From contig NC_087063.1 in NCBI RefSeq assembly GCF_963678635.1, forward strand, positions 67,122,527 through 67,186,526: a stretch of DNA of 64,000 bases, written 5' to 3'. Below are positions 50,470 to 61,562 of the stretch, piece after piece. Under the pieces are notes generated by a model that was not told the DNA's origin, ran no database searches, and saw only the letters and a list, made by a program, of their open reading frames with translations. Position 1 is the stretch's first letter. Each line of letters opens with the position of its first letter. The position numbers and the translations under genes are program-made. The stretch is from Symsagittifera roscoffensis. Taxonomy: Eukaryota; Xenacoelomorpha; Acoela; Convolutidae.

Positions 50470-51800
50470 GTTAACATTTTAAAAATGAAGCATATAATTC
50501 AAATAGGATTTTCCAAAATCCGTTTGAATCTGCAGCAAGCTTCTTTGATAATCTCAAGCTCGTTGATCTATGATAACGTATTAAAATATGTATTAAAATG
50601 CTAAAAACTCTTAAAGCGTATTAAAATCCCAAGAAGCCGAATAGTGACTTGCCTTCAAGGTTTTTCTTTGAAATGAGGCAGTAAATCAGCTCCAATTATA
50701 TCAAAACTAAACAGTTTAAAATTGACCTGCGGCGCAGAGATTTCGGCCAAAACGTTCTTTGTAATGCTTTAGGAGAGCTCAGAAAATCAGTTTTGTCTAC
50801 CTAAAAAAAGTCGACAAAATTCTCGAAACAAAAAGTCGACAAAATTCTCGAAACTGTAGGCAGCTTTCCCATGAGCAATCAGATTCAGCTCAGCAAATTT
50901 GATAAGTCCGCGCCCTTCCCCCCCCCCCCTCGCCTAAATCCGCCCGTGCATAACACAGTCCAGATTTATCTTTTTTTCTTCCCCTATTTTCAGTTAAGGC
51001 CAGCTTTATTTTAGTTGCCATCCAGTTATAGGATGCATTTTCAGTTACATGGCACATCCTAAAATTTACCTTTCCCCAAGCAAGAGAAGCTAATTTCTTG
51101 AAATAGAATCCTCTTATATACTAAACAGCGTAATTTGAGATGACCGCTGAGTGCTATCGAAGCCACATAAACTTTCATAATCTCTGCAAAAAAGTACCAA
51201 AAACTTAGTCATCCCCAGTCTGTTTTTCTGTTTTTCTAGGGGGAGGTGGAATAATCAGATATGTTTTAACTTGAAAGTTTAGCATTGAAAGCTTGATTAG
51301 GAAATTTGTTCAATCCAAGAGAGGAGAAAGATCTGTGGTGGAGGGATTGGACACTTTTAAAACATCATCTTGTATATTTCATTGTAAAGGTCGGAAGCAG
51401 ATCTAAGCTTTTGTTTCTGGGGGGGGGGGGGGGGGGGGGGGGGGGGACATAACGCAATTGAAGTTTGCCAAAAATTGCCAAAACTTTCTGCGCCGCATGC
51501 AAATGTTTGATGCCTCCATAAGAAATTTAGGGTCCGTGACCTAAAATGTATCTCGAAAATTAGCACCAAAGAGGGAAATCTAATTTAAAAAATAATTCAG
51601 CAGGGGCACTTTTAGATAAATTTTAAAGTTTGGGTTCAGCTCAGCCCTTCCCTTTCATATTCGTTTCTAGAGATATCAGTTTCTGAAAATCATAAGCCTG
51701 ATAGAAGTTACATAATTGCACACTTTTACAATGATAATTTCACGTTTGATTTCACGTTTCTCATAAATTTCACGTGTAATTAACTTGGTTCTGTTTTTAG
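50470..51800 (+). other. intronic sequence
   Basis: Part of the GT-AG intron between exons b and c. No gene recognised. A duplicated AAAAAGTCGACAAAATTCTCG occurs near 50,808-50,850 and a long G run at 51,419. Confidence 0.5.
51419..51446 (+). repeat. 28-base G homopolymer
   Basis: An uninterrupted run of 28 G. Length may be inexact because long homopolymers are error-prone in sequencing. Potential four-stranded structure. Confidence 0.8.
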
Positions 51801-51987
51801 TTCGTGTGGAAGACTGTAGTGGGTTGTATGTGCATGCTGACTCTGAAGTCTGAGAGGAGCTACATGCGGAAGATGCACGAGAACAACTTCAGGTCTGCCA
51901 GGTGTCTCAAACAACTCGCGTCCTACATCACTATTCTCACCACCAACAGAGCCACGAAAAACCACTCAAGTCAACACACAAACACAG
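51801..51987 (+). CDS. nicotinic acetylcholine receptor subunit, exon c (cytoplasmic loop)
   Basis: 187-base exon, phase 0 to phase 1, between CTGTTTTTAG and GTGAAATA. The only open frame reads FVWKTVVGCMCMLTLKSERS, MRKMHENNFRSARCLKQLAS and TNRATKNHSSQHTNT. It follows MEPMPIPQ from exon b, so FVWKTVVG takes the place of the WVR.(I/V)FL helix after TM3. The rest of this loop is poorly conserved in the family, so support comes from splice sites, phase continuity and higher GC. Confidence 0.75.
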
Positions 51988-52394
51988 GTGAAATATCATT
52001 CTGAAGTTTCATTTGAAAGTTTGTTCAAATATAAAATTGGATCTACTTCACAATCTCGTCCCTTTTAAAAGTAGGGATTAAGTTAGTCGAATTTGAGACT
52101 ATTCATATATAGATCTATACTCGAAAACCCCTCCCTTCATGAAGGTTGTTAAGTATAATAAGTAAGTAGAGTTAGAATCTCTGATTTGACTGAAAATTGA
52201 CTATTGGAACCAGTTCAAAACAAGTCACAGCGCAAATCATAGAACAACAGCAGACAATAATTTTTCGTTCTGAGAACAATAATGTTTTCAGCCCACGATG
52301 AGCCACTAAGTTGAATCCCTCAGCCGTTCTCTCTCTCTTATCCCTCCAACCTTCAACCACAACATTCAGTCATTTCCATTTCCGATCTCTCTTC

Positions 52395-52755
52395 TTCTCC
52401 CTTGCCAGTTTTTAGCCCCATTTTTTCTACATTTCTATCTAACCCACCTCACATGCACTCTGATGATTCTACACAAACCATTTTTGATGCTCGTAACTCT
52501 CTAAATAATCCCGCCATTGACACCCATGACAAATTTTTGGACTGTGAACCCAGCCCCACTATCTACTCAAAACCAACTTTTGTCCCAACTACTCCCCCAA
52601 CTCCCGTAGTACTTTCCACAATCAGCTCCTCCTATACCCATGCGAAACCCATTCTTTCCCCTTCCTTTAGTAACATTTCCAATACTCCCATCCATATGAC
52701 TGATGATCAACTTGAACATGTCTTCCACTATTTTATCCAACTCCAACAATAAATT
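52395..52755 (+). pseudogene. Ser/Thr/Pro-rich ORF fragment, LINE-like ORF1 candidate, copy 1
   Basis: Open for 116 codons: NPPHMHSDDSTQTIFDARNS, SKPTFVPTTPPTPVVLSTIS, HAKPILSPSFSNISNTPI, HMTDDQLEHVFHYFIQLQQ. A second copy of the second half is at 53,875-54,090. As the two copies flank a LINE ORF2 C-terminus, I infer a low-complexity ORF1 of the same LINE family. No nucleic-acid-binding motif visible. Confidence 0.5.
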
Positions 52756-53234
52756 CACATTGCTGACCGACACTTTACTATCCATCAAGTAATCCACTCA
52801 GCTTCACCATCTGAAACGGCCACGTCATCTTTTCTCAACGCTCCTACTTGCTCACAATGCATCCTCATGAAGATAAATTACCCTACTAACCCATCTAGGT
52901 ACTTACTAAACCGACCATCATCATGAAGACTCACACTTAGTAACAATCCTAGACATACTAACACTCTCAGAATCCTAGACATACTAACCGAGACATACTC
53001 GTTTTTGCTTGAAAACCTCCCCTTTTCCCCTCAATACTCCTCTGACAAAACCAAACCCCAAAGCCAACGTAACACCTATGTAGATGAAATGAAAACTTTT
53101 TTGTACCTACACTCTCCTGGATATCCTTTTATCACTTTACCAACTCTTTTTGATACCATTAAAAAGAAACGACGATGACGACGAAGCTTAAACCATCATC
53201 ATTTACCATTTCACTAATGCACTACAATTCAACC

Positions 53235-53725
53235 AATCCAGTTGGCAGCGTATAATCATTCGATGAATCTGACGACTTGTCCGCAATACAAGAGGTGCGG
53301 CGAAGACAATGAAACCCTTGCCCACTGGATATTCGCGCGCCCCGTTACAATGGCAGCGAGACACGATATATTCGGCGACTACAGAGTGGACCTGTCAATC
53401 ATGACTGAATATCCGAAGGGCACGATAGAGCTGGCGAAGCGATGTCTTCACAGACCTTCGGCTCCCACATACAAAACAAAACTCAACCGATTCACTAGTA
53501 TTGGACTATCGTATGTACCTAGTCGCTTTATCGTACGAAGATCTAATCAATTTCCCGTCACCCACAACGATAACATAGTCATCCGCTATATGGAAGACTC
53601 ACCTTACGACGCGGATCCGGCAGCTAACTCACAACTATTACAAAAATTCTGTTTTAAAACCGACTATCTATATGACTTAGATAGCACTAACAAAAAATTT
53701 GACCACGTTATTGATCAAAAATAAA
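53235..53725 (+). pseudogene. non-LTR retrotransposon ORF2 C-terminal fragment
   Basis: 160 open codons: NLTTCPQYKRCGEDNETLAH, WIFARPVTMAARHDIFGDYR, then KGTIELAKRCLHRP. The pattern CP.C....E...H....CP.....R...FG is the C-terminal zinc-binding motif of many LINE polymerases; here the second and last Cys are Tyr and Arg. The remainder (SYVPSRFIVRRSNQFPVTHN, RYMEDSPYDADPAANSQLLQ) may be lineage-specific. The reverse transcriptase itself is absent. Confidence 0.55.
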
Positions 53726-53859
53726 AAATCATATGAATCAACTTTTACTAAATTTGGTCACTTTCATCTCATCTTTAACTTCCTCATTCCTAAAGAGCGC
53801 GACATCAACTGTTCGCATGAGGTAATGCTAAAAACCACAAAAATACCTCCCGGTCTTCC

Positions 53860-54092
53860 AGGTGTCTCAAGCAACTTGCGCCCCACTAACTACTCACAAC
53901 CACCTTTCGTCCCAATAACTCCCCCATTTCCCGCACTACTTTCCACATCCAGCTCCTCCTATACCGATACAACCCCCATTCTTTCCCCTCTCTCTAGTAA
54001 CATTCCCGATACTCCCAGCCCTATAACAGATGATCAACTTCGGAAAACAATCTCGGTATTTTATCCAAAACCAACAATAAATTCACAGTGAT
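53860..54092 (+). repeat. second copy of the Ser/Pro-rich LINE-like fragment
   Basis: SQPPFVPITPPFPALLSTSS, DTTPILSPLSSNIPDTPSPI and TDDQLRKTI align with 52,555-52,750 over about 200 bases. Begins with CCAGGTGTCTCAAGCAACTTGC, which resembles 51,897-51,918 of exon c. Confidence 0.6.
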
Positions 54093-54462
54093 TTACAGTG
54101 ATTTGCTCTGCAACTTGTTTTGAACTGTTTCCATTCGTCAAATTTAGGGCAAATCTGAAATTCTGATTTGTGCTAAATTTGACTAAATCAGTCTCCTTAA
54201 CAATCTTCATAAAAGGAGATACTTTTTATAAAAGAATTCTGATTTAGAATCCAGAAAACTTAGAGTTCCTTAAATGTTTATCAGATCCAAAAAATGTTCC
54301 GAAGAATAAATTGCTGGTCTTCACAGCATTGCGTTAAAAACTAATTTTGAACTTTTGTTAATTCCTGCTGTTCGACTAGAGGTTTTATATGATTACCTAT
54401 ATAATCATTGATCATCCAATAACTAAGTTTATATGAAGTATTTTGAAGGCTGCTGTTTTCAG

Positions 54463-54553
54463 ATTTCTCAGATCCGACAGAAGACAATCTGGGCGAGGGA
54501 TCGATGCAGTACCTCTCTCCCTCTGTGCAGAACTTCATTCACAACATCCTAAG
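54463..54553 (+). CDS. nicotinic acetylcholine receptor subunit, exon d (loop, start of MA helix)
   Basis: Acceptor TGCTGTTTTCAG (an alternative acceptor nine bases on, TTTCTCAG, keeps phase). Encodes FSDPTEDNLGEGSMQYLSPS and VQNFIHNIL. The exon begins with two bases completing Asp with the G from exon c and ends CTA AG. The intron starts GC (AAG|GCAACA). VQNFIHNIL resembles the helix before TM4. Frame and phase agree with both neighbours. Confidence 0.75.
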
Positions 54554-55184
54554 GCAACATTTTTCAAATAATTGGAATTTAAAAGTGTTGAATAACACTT
54601 ATAGAGATAAGAAACGAATGTGAATAATAGAGAATTTAACGCTTGATCTGGAGTCATTAATTTTCAATAGCAATTCAAATAGTTATAACGGTTCTGGCAA
54701 GCTCGCAACACATTTCGGCCCGATTGAACTATTTTGTCTTTGCCAAAAATATTGAATTGACTGCGCTAAGTTGTTTCTTGCTTTTTAGAGATGATCGAAA
54801 ATTTTGAGCTCCCAGTTCAGATTTGCTTTCGATCATTGTGTTTTTCTATCAGGGACTGCAGTTAGAGTTTTAGCACTCACGAAAAGAGAGGTTTTTTTTA
54901 AATGCAAATAGTGTTCATCTCGGTTCTGTTCCCGGGTATTTTCTGTTATACGGTCCAAAAAATATATTATTTTGCTTTAGTGAATGTTTGATAATGATGC
55001 TCAAATCTGATTGGCTGAAATTATAATCGAGAGCAAAAAGAAATCTCGGCGTTTTCGATACAAACAAGCCTAACTGACAAGTTGGACAATTTGGGCCGTA
55101 TAACATAAAAGACCCAAATTGTCTTTTCTGTTGCCTATGTAGAAAAGACAACTTAACTATCTATCGCTTCCTGTTGCTATGTAG
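54554..55184 (+). other. GC-AG intron
   Basis: Donor AAG|GCAACA; acceptor GTTGCTATGTAG|A. AG plus A gives Arg, joining FIHNIL-R-AMEATL in frame. No GT in a position that keeps the frame. Confidence 0.7.
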
Positions 55185-55350
55185 AGCGATGGAGGCGACT
55201 CTGTGTGACTTCCTGACGAAGACGAGAGAGGAGGCTGTGAGGGAGGTGACGAAAGTGCAGTGGATGATACTAGCAGACATCCTAGACCGACTGTTCTCCA
55301 TCCTCTTCATAGTCATCACTGCACTATTCGCTCTATACTTCCGATTCAAT
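55185..55350 (+). CDS. nicotinic acetylcholine receptor subunit, exon e (MA helix and TM4)
   Basis: Encodes AMEATLCDFLTKTREEAVRE, VTKVQWMILADILDRLFSIL, FIVITALFALYFRFN. The (E/D/Q)W...A...DR(L/I)F motif just before TM4 is diagnostic for nicotinic receptors. Ends at TTCAAT with donor GTTAGTG. If not spliced there, the frame stops eight codons later at 55,374, with an AATAAA about 60 bases downstream, so an alternative end is possible. Confidence 0.88.
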
Positions 55351-55779
55351 GTTAGTGAAGAGAGTAAAAAATGACTCTTTTTCGATTTTGGTAGCTTTTA
55401 TAAAGAACTTATCTATGTTTGGAGAGCGATCAACAATAAAAGCTCCTCAATTTTTTCAAGTTTTTGCACTATCATCATTGAAAAGTTCAGACAAAGTTAA
55501 CTCGATTTTTGTCTCCTGAGTTTAAATTTTTATGCAAAAAATAATTAGAATCTCGAATGCGAAAAACGTCATGATTAGAAAATGGGTAATCTACCGTTTT
55601 GGAAGCAGAACTGAAACTTGGCCATAAGCAGATCTCAAATGAGATTTTTCAATCTCCCACAATGGGCAACTCTTGAGACTATTTTTAAACTCTAGCTGGC
55701 GTTCTATAGCTGGCTCTCTATAGCTGACTGTATTTCATAAGCGATCTTTCAAAGCTTCTTTTTCATTTTTTTTGTTATT

Positions 55780-56800
55780 TAAATATATTTCAAAGTTTGA
55801 TTATTTGAAGTGCTTCAAAAAAAAAAAAACTTTTTGCATCCATTTTCCCTAATGAAATAACTTGAAATATTGTAATTACATAGCTGGCTTATAAAATTTC
55901 TTTTTATTTGGTCTGAAAAAACTTGAATTGTTTTAAATTTTTATAGTTTGAATATCTTGATTCAGAAAAATTCGATTTTTTTGCGATTTGATTTGCTCTA
56001 TAAAATATTTTGACAGTTTCTTAGTTTGAATAGCTGCTTGATAAAACATTCAGTTTTTGCGTGCCAGTTTACTCTATGAAAAATAATGGGAACATTCCAA
56101 AAATTCTTCGCTTGAAAAGCCTTCTGAAAAAATTTTAACTTTTCGCCAAATGATTAGTTTCATGAGATAACTTGAAACGTTCAATTTACTTCAGCTTAAA
56201 TAATTTGCTTAAGAAAAACTATTATATTTCGAGCTGGTTTGTTCCATAAAATGATTTGAAGTATTTCAAGTTTTATCACTTGAGAGGCTTAATGGAAATT
56301 TTTTAACTTCCGCGAGCCGATTGCTTCACGAAATAGCTTGACTTGTTTCAAAGTTGCATAGTTTCAATAGTCGATTAAGTGGCTCCAATTCAAGACCTAA
56401 AATTTTTTTCCTCTCTCTTCGTGAATTAACTTTTCAGTTTCAATGCTTGGTTAGCTTGCATAGGAAAACTTTAAATTTCCGCAAAAACTGTCGATCTAAA
56501 AAAAACAACTGGATGTATTTCAAAAATTCATCGCTTGAATAGCTTGCTAAGAAAAATTTTTGCGGACTGGCATCGAACATTTTAAAACTTTCACAAGTTT
56601 CTCAGCTTTAATAGATTGCTGAGTAAAACTGAAACTTTTCGGCATGAGATTTGCTCTATGAAATAAATTGAAATATTTCAAAGTATACTGCTTAGCGTCT
56701 CTAGAAAAACCTAACTTTTCGTTAACTGATTCGGTCTATGATTTGAAACCGAATGACGATATGGTCTAACTTGAATAGCTTGATCGGAACAACAATCATT
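55780..56800 (+). repeat. diverged tandem repeat of about 100-110 bp in the last intron
   Basis: About nine units. Landmarks recur in order: GTTTGAATAGCTTGCT..., AAAAACTTTAACTTTTCGC, GAGCTGATTTGCTC(T), ATGAAATAACTTGAAATATTTCAAAGTTT. Units are heavily mutated; period by eye. Confidence 0.7.
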
Positions 56801-57196
56801 AAACCCGAGAAGAATTTTTGGTCAACCTAGTATGCTAATTTCTTTTAAATTTGCAAACCAAAGTTTCGCGTTGCGCGTCTCTGGTTTTTACGTCCTGTTG
56901 CTGCAATCGTGATGAAAAATGCAAAAAATGGTGAAAACACTGTTCGCTGCCTGAACTATATGATCCAGAAAACATTTAGAAAAAATGGTGGGAAAAATTG
57001 AATTGATCTTTCAGAAATTAATAAAAATACATTTTTCAAAATGTCACGTTCGCATAATAAACTCAGGTGCAAATGACATACCTTTCAAAAGTCTCATCAG
57101 TTTTGAGGCACCCTGTATGAATTAGGATATAAAAGCGCAATGTGGAAAAAAATCAAAAATTTCCATTAGCACATTGTTATTTGTTAATTTTTCCAG

Positions 57197-57271
57197 GTGC
57201 ACTTCAGATCTCACCAGCATCTGCAGAACTTGAAAGAGCTCTATGACGGAATGGAGGATCACGCTTGTTGA
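57197..57271 (+). CDS. nicotinic acetylcholine receptor subunit, last exon (short tail)
   Basis: Acceptor TTAATTTTTCCAG, phase 0, encoding VHFRSHQHLQNLKELYDGME DHAC then TGA. GC content is higher than in flanks and there is no stop before the end. Joined to exon e it gives an extracellular tail of about 25 residues after TM4, which is within the range seen. No AATAAA within 150 bases. Moderately supported. Confidence 0.55.
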   Translation: MHFRSHQHLQNLKELYDGMEDHAC

Positions 57272-57544
57272 TGAACATAAACAAAACTACTAAGAGTTGA
57301 AATGAACTTCGAAAATTATCAGCATCAGCATTAATTTGCTTTTTATTTAATTTTACAGAACAAAAATAACTTTCACATGCGGCGCCTTCTTCGAAGAAAA
57401 AAAGTTTTGAGTGTGAATATAACAGCCGAAGTATAAACCAGCGGAAAATTGGCAGATTATATGATCCAGCCGAAAGTCGTGTCATATTACGCACTGAAGT
57501 TTGATGGATAATAACTGATCATAGATTTTCATGGCCAGTGTCCA

Positions 57545-57650
57545 TGAAAATCAAAAATATTCGATTATAATCAATTAAAATCGATTATAATTTTTTTGTC
57601 TAATCAATAATAACCATTTTAATCGATTATAATCAATTATAATGGATTTT
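57545..57650. repeat. TAATCGATTATAA simple palindromic repeat
   Basis: Repeated TCGATTATAATCAATTATAA-type units, each nearly self-complementary, also near 58,085-58,130. Cruciform-prone AT-rich sequence. Confidence 0.7.
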
Positions 57651-57892
57651 TTTCTGAAATTTCTACTCTGTTTTCACAAACTGAGTTATTTTTGGCTTAA
57701 CACGCGTTCCATTAGAAAGCTGCAAAAAGCAGACAAATTTTGGCTGAAAAAAACTGTTTATTTCCTTCACAATTTTCCTTACAATTTTTAATTTCTCAAA
57801 TTTTGTTGACTTGTTGTTTCACCCTCTCTTATCCAATTTATTTTCTTTTAGATCAACTGTTTAGCTTCCTTTTAGTTGCCTCACCGTCCGGA

Positions 57893-58055
57893 GGGGATTG
57901 GTTACTGAATGTAACGCCCAAACATAACATCTGAACCGTTGTAGGGATTGGTCACTGAACGTAACGCCGACTTCCTAGTTGGTTACTGGACCTAACGCCC
58001 AAACCGAGGGGCTTTGGATAATGAACATAACACCGACCCTTACTTTTACCAATGT
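57893..58055 (+). repeat. short interspersed tandem of a GGTTACTGAATGTAACGCC motif
   Basis: Four diverged copies near 57,896, 57,948, 57,980 and 58,015 (GGATTGGTTACTGAATGTAA; GGATTGGTCACTGAACGTAA; GTTGGTTACTGGACCTAACG; TTTGGATAATGAACATAACA), each followed by CGCC or CACC. Spacing about 32-52 bases. Each unit has an internal GTTAC...GTAAC inverted repeat. Confidence 0.7.
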
Positions 58056-58059
58056 GACA

Positions 58060-59850
58060 GGAATTGGTAGGGTATATGGTGTAATCCCCTAAAAATCCAT
58101 TATAATTGCCGATATAATCAATTATGACCGGTTATTTTTCATGAACTTCTTGGGCGGAATAGTATATACGTCAGCCAAAAACTACGTCAATTAGGCTAAA
58201 ACTTTCATATTTTTTGTAACTGTTGCCTATTGTTATATAGCTCTTTTGTACCTACTCCGTTTTCGTGGCTGCTTTATATGGTAACTATTTTACATTTCAC
58301 ATTGTATACTTTCTGGCAATTTATTGATACCACTACTCCCTTAGTGGTAGGAAGGAACTAGGGTTTAGGGTCTGTTTTTTTTCCAGCCACTTTTGAATAC
58401 ATGCAAGACAATTTGCAGGGTGTCAACTTTGGCATCATATTAAAATCGTTTCAGTAGTTTTTCGGATTCTAAAAAAACTCAAAAATTATTGTCTCAGTGT
58501 AAAAAAAACTTACCTCAATTTTTTTAGGCTAAATTAGACAAAAAATGAAAAGTACTTGATTAGAGACTGACCTCCAAGTTTAAATCTACTACAATTTTCA
58601 CATTAAATTTGCAATTAGTTATCAACCATTTGTTTGTTATTTCATCTAAGCCAATAGCCATTTCCAGCAAAAATAACAAGTTTAGGTTAAATTTTTTTTT
58701 GCTTTTGTTGAGTCTTGAGTGTCTTTTCAGACTAATTTTTTCACTTAATGTTTTTGACAGATTGTTTCAACCGCCCTTGTTTAAAAAAAGCTCTCTCTAG
58801 CGACTTTATCTTTTTCGTTTCTCCAATTTGGACAAAGGACAAATTAAAAAAACTGACCGGTGTTCTGAAAGGCCATGGAAAGAAACCGAAGATCTGCGCA
58901 TGCAGCTTTGGATAAAAAAGAAGCAAGAAATTATGTGATTAAACACCAAACAGCTTTGTGATTTTGTTTTTGGAAAATGCCATGGGTGTAACTTATTTTG
59001 GGATCGTTTAACCAAGAGAATGAATTATATGAATTCACAGTTTTTCAAAATACCTGAAACTTGATGAATTTGTTCTGTTAACATAAATTTTCTTTTCTGA
59101 AAATATCACTTTTGAGCTGTAGAAACCTCTAAATATTTATCAGTAATCTTTGTTTAAAATACAATATCTCTAATCAAGAGTTGAGTATTTAAGTTCTGTA
59201 TTTTGCTCGGTAGTCTGATAATTAGCATTTTGTGATGAGTTTCTTTTTTTAAATGCCAATAGAACTGTAGATTTTTTGCCTAATAATTCCAGTTCTCAGT
59301 TGAAAAAAAATATATATAAAATTATTCTCCTGATTTCCAAGCAATCGAGAGATAGGTAAAGTTCGAGTGATTAAAAAATTCATTTTTTCTCCAAAGTACA
59401 GAAAAAAGATAGGAAATAAGCTTCAAAATAATGCTGAAAATAGGCTCAGTAGAAAAAAAAATGAAAAGAAAACGCTGAATTATTTTATCCTCTCTTTCAG
59501 ACAAAACTTCAGACCATCTTTCCTTGAGATAAAGTTTTTCTAGACTAAATTTTCCAAAAGTGAACCATGACTGTCAGTGTTTTTATATGATACCATAATC
59601 CAATTAGTCAATATGGAGGTTTTTTGAGGTGTGCGAAATGGAATTAAAAAAATCTCATGGTTCGGCTTGGAAGAAATGAAGGTGCAGACAATCATCGCTT
59701 AAGACAATTTATCTAAAGGGAAAAACCCAACATTAAGGGAAAAACCAACATCCCAACTGTTCAGAAACTTTGTGTCCCTGTTTAAAAACTTGTGTCCCAA
59801 GCTATTTTTGAGGCTTTCTTTTTAGGCTGGGTAGTGTTTTCTTATCCTCA
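58060..59850. other. AT-rich intergenic sequence, nothing recognised
   Basis: No conserved protein on either strand and no repeat shared with the rest of the window. Confidence 0.5.
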
Positions 59851-59854
59851 AGCA

Positions 59855-59925
59855 ACGAGCACGGGTGTCGAACGTCCGACCTTACGATTGAGAGGCAAAG
59901 ACATAACAACTCCAACACCACTCAC
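59855..59925 (-). repeat. tRNA-like sequence, possible SINE head
   Basis: Minus strand reads GTGGTGTTGGAGTTGTTATG, then GCCTCTCAATCGTAAGGTC and GGACGTTCGACACCCGTGC: D-arm-like, anticodon-loop-like and T-arm (GTTCGACAC) segments in tRNA order. No clean acceptor stem. A different sequence from the one at 47,895. Confidence 0.5.
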
Positions 59926-59929
59926 TTCT

Positions 59930-61130
59930 ATTAAGTACCATCATCAACCATCCAAAATTGTGAAAGTATAAATAAATCCGAGATGATTAAACTAACAGAC
60001 TGATAATTTGACATATTCAACCATTTTGCAAAACTAGATGTATTTTTCTGAGCAAAAGCATGCGCAAAATCTAGTAAGCATAATGTTTCTAAATACGTTT
60101 TTTGTAATTTCTGCGATTCGCAGAGGATCTATGAAAAGTTATCCAGCCTGTATAAGCATAGTACGTTTCTCTTATTACCCCACTTATCGGACAGAGTTGT
60201 TTTGTAGCGTGGAGCTCTTTTTTTATACGACTCAAGGCCATTTTTTGAGTCTTAAGCTTTCACGCTGTACCACTATTGCAGCCGATATCGATCATGCTGA
60301 GGTAGATCTGAAGCTAGAGGTCATGTGAACGCCTTGCGATTACGCTAAATGCCTCCTATTGCTGTTAAATTATGCTATTTTGCTAGTGAATTTGTTATTT
60401 TGGAATTAATTATGTTTCCTAATGGTTTGAAGAAGCTGATAAGCTATAGATGTGCTGCTTAAATTGCAAATTGTGCAAACCCTTTGATTGAATTCTTTAG
60501 TACCAGAAATTTGCAGCAGGAAATTTGCAAATGTTTTGTTTTTGAAGTTTTCGACTAACTTTCAAAAACTCAAAATGAATTACAATTTTATGGAGTATTG
60601 TTTGACGATACAGAATAGTTTTTTAATAGCTCGAGAAGTTTTCAAAATGCCTTGGCAAACAATCCTAAGTTATACGACAAGATTTTAGGAAAATAAACTA
60701 TTTAAAAACTATAAATTCTGGATAAATCAAAAATCAATTGTAAGAAACAGCGCTCCTTTCGATCCCTGATAATTGACTGAATAAAAAAACCACTCCAAGC
60801 TTAAGTACTTCGTTTTCTTCAAAAATCGGAAGAAAAAAGCACCAAACAAAAAAGCCGGGAACAAAAGGTAATACTAGAACGATACGCTTTTTCAAACACA
60901 CAAAAATGGTTAGTTTAACTCATATAGCAATTGAATTAATGATACCTTGTTTTCAAGTTTTTCTGAAGATAATTTTTCAGCTAATTTCAATTTCATTTCA
61001 AAAGATCATTTCAACAGTTAAGTTTAGTTTCTATTTATTATTAGATTTTGCAGCCACCTGCTTGTTAGTAGCTTTTCCTGAAAATACTCTTCAAATTCAA
61101 TCAAAAAACTTGAAGGTTTAGTTGTTGTTT
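59930..61130. other. AT-rich intergenic sequence, nothing firm
   Basis: 60,038-60,328 on + is an open stretch of 96 codons, but its content (NTFFVISAIRRGSMK, PTYRTELFCSVELFF) shows no family resemblance. No gene called. Confidence 0.45.
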
Positions 61131-61132
61131 AT

Positions 61133-61520
61133 TGTTCCGACTGACGTAACGAAAGCAACAGAATATTTGTGCTCGGATGGGTTTATTTTCTTCAGATAAG
61201 TTTCGACTTTCTAATTAGCCATTTTTGACGTAAAGTTATGGGGGTTTAAAGATTGCCATTTTGGCCAATTTGGGACAATTAACGCGCGATATCGCGCTAG
61301 CGGAGATTTAATCCGTTTTAGAAAGCGTTCCAAATAGGTTCAAGGAAGTTTATTTGCCATAAATGATTTGTTAAAAGAAGCATTTTTTATCAATTTGTTC
61401 TTTTTATGGCGTGTGGGGTGATGATTTGCACAAAAAAATCTCATATTCTTTTCTTCTTACTACTGCTCCATAGACCTTAAAGGCCGCCGGAAATTCAAGG
61501 CTATACCCTGATACGAGCAG
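61133..61520 (+). mobile_element. 480-bp hairpin element, internally deleted copy (about 388 bp)
   Basis: Starts GTTCCGACTGACGTAACGAA, ends CTATACCCTGATACGAGCAG. Lacks about 100 interior bases before GTAAAGTTATGGGGGTTTAA. Confidence 0.8.
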
Positions 61521-61562
61521 TTGTAATTTGTTTTAAGTTTAGAGAATTAAATGTTCTTTTTT

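Noticed and set aside
55375-55440. AATAAA near 55,433 as the end of the receptor gene
   Set aside because: Kept only as an alternative. The GTTAGT donor at 55,351 and the acceptor and open frame at 57,197 fit a further exon, but I cannot exclude termination here.
58365-58382. Telomere-like CTAGGGTTTAGGG
   Set aside because: Only one and a half copies of the motif; no array.
60038-60328. 96-codon plus-strand ORF as a gene
   Set aside because: No family resemblance, no splice context and composition like the surroundings.
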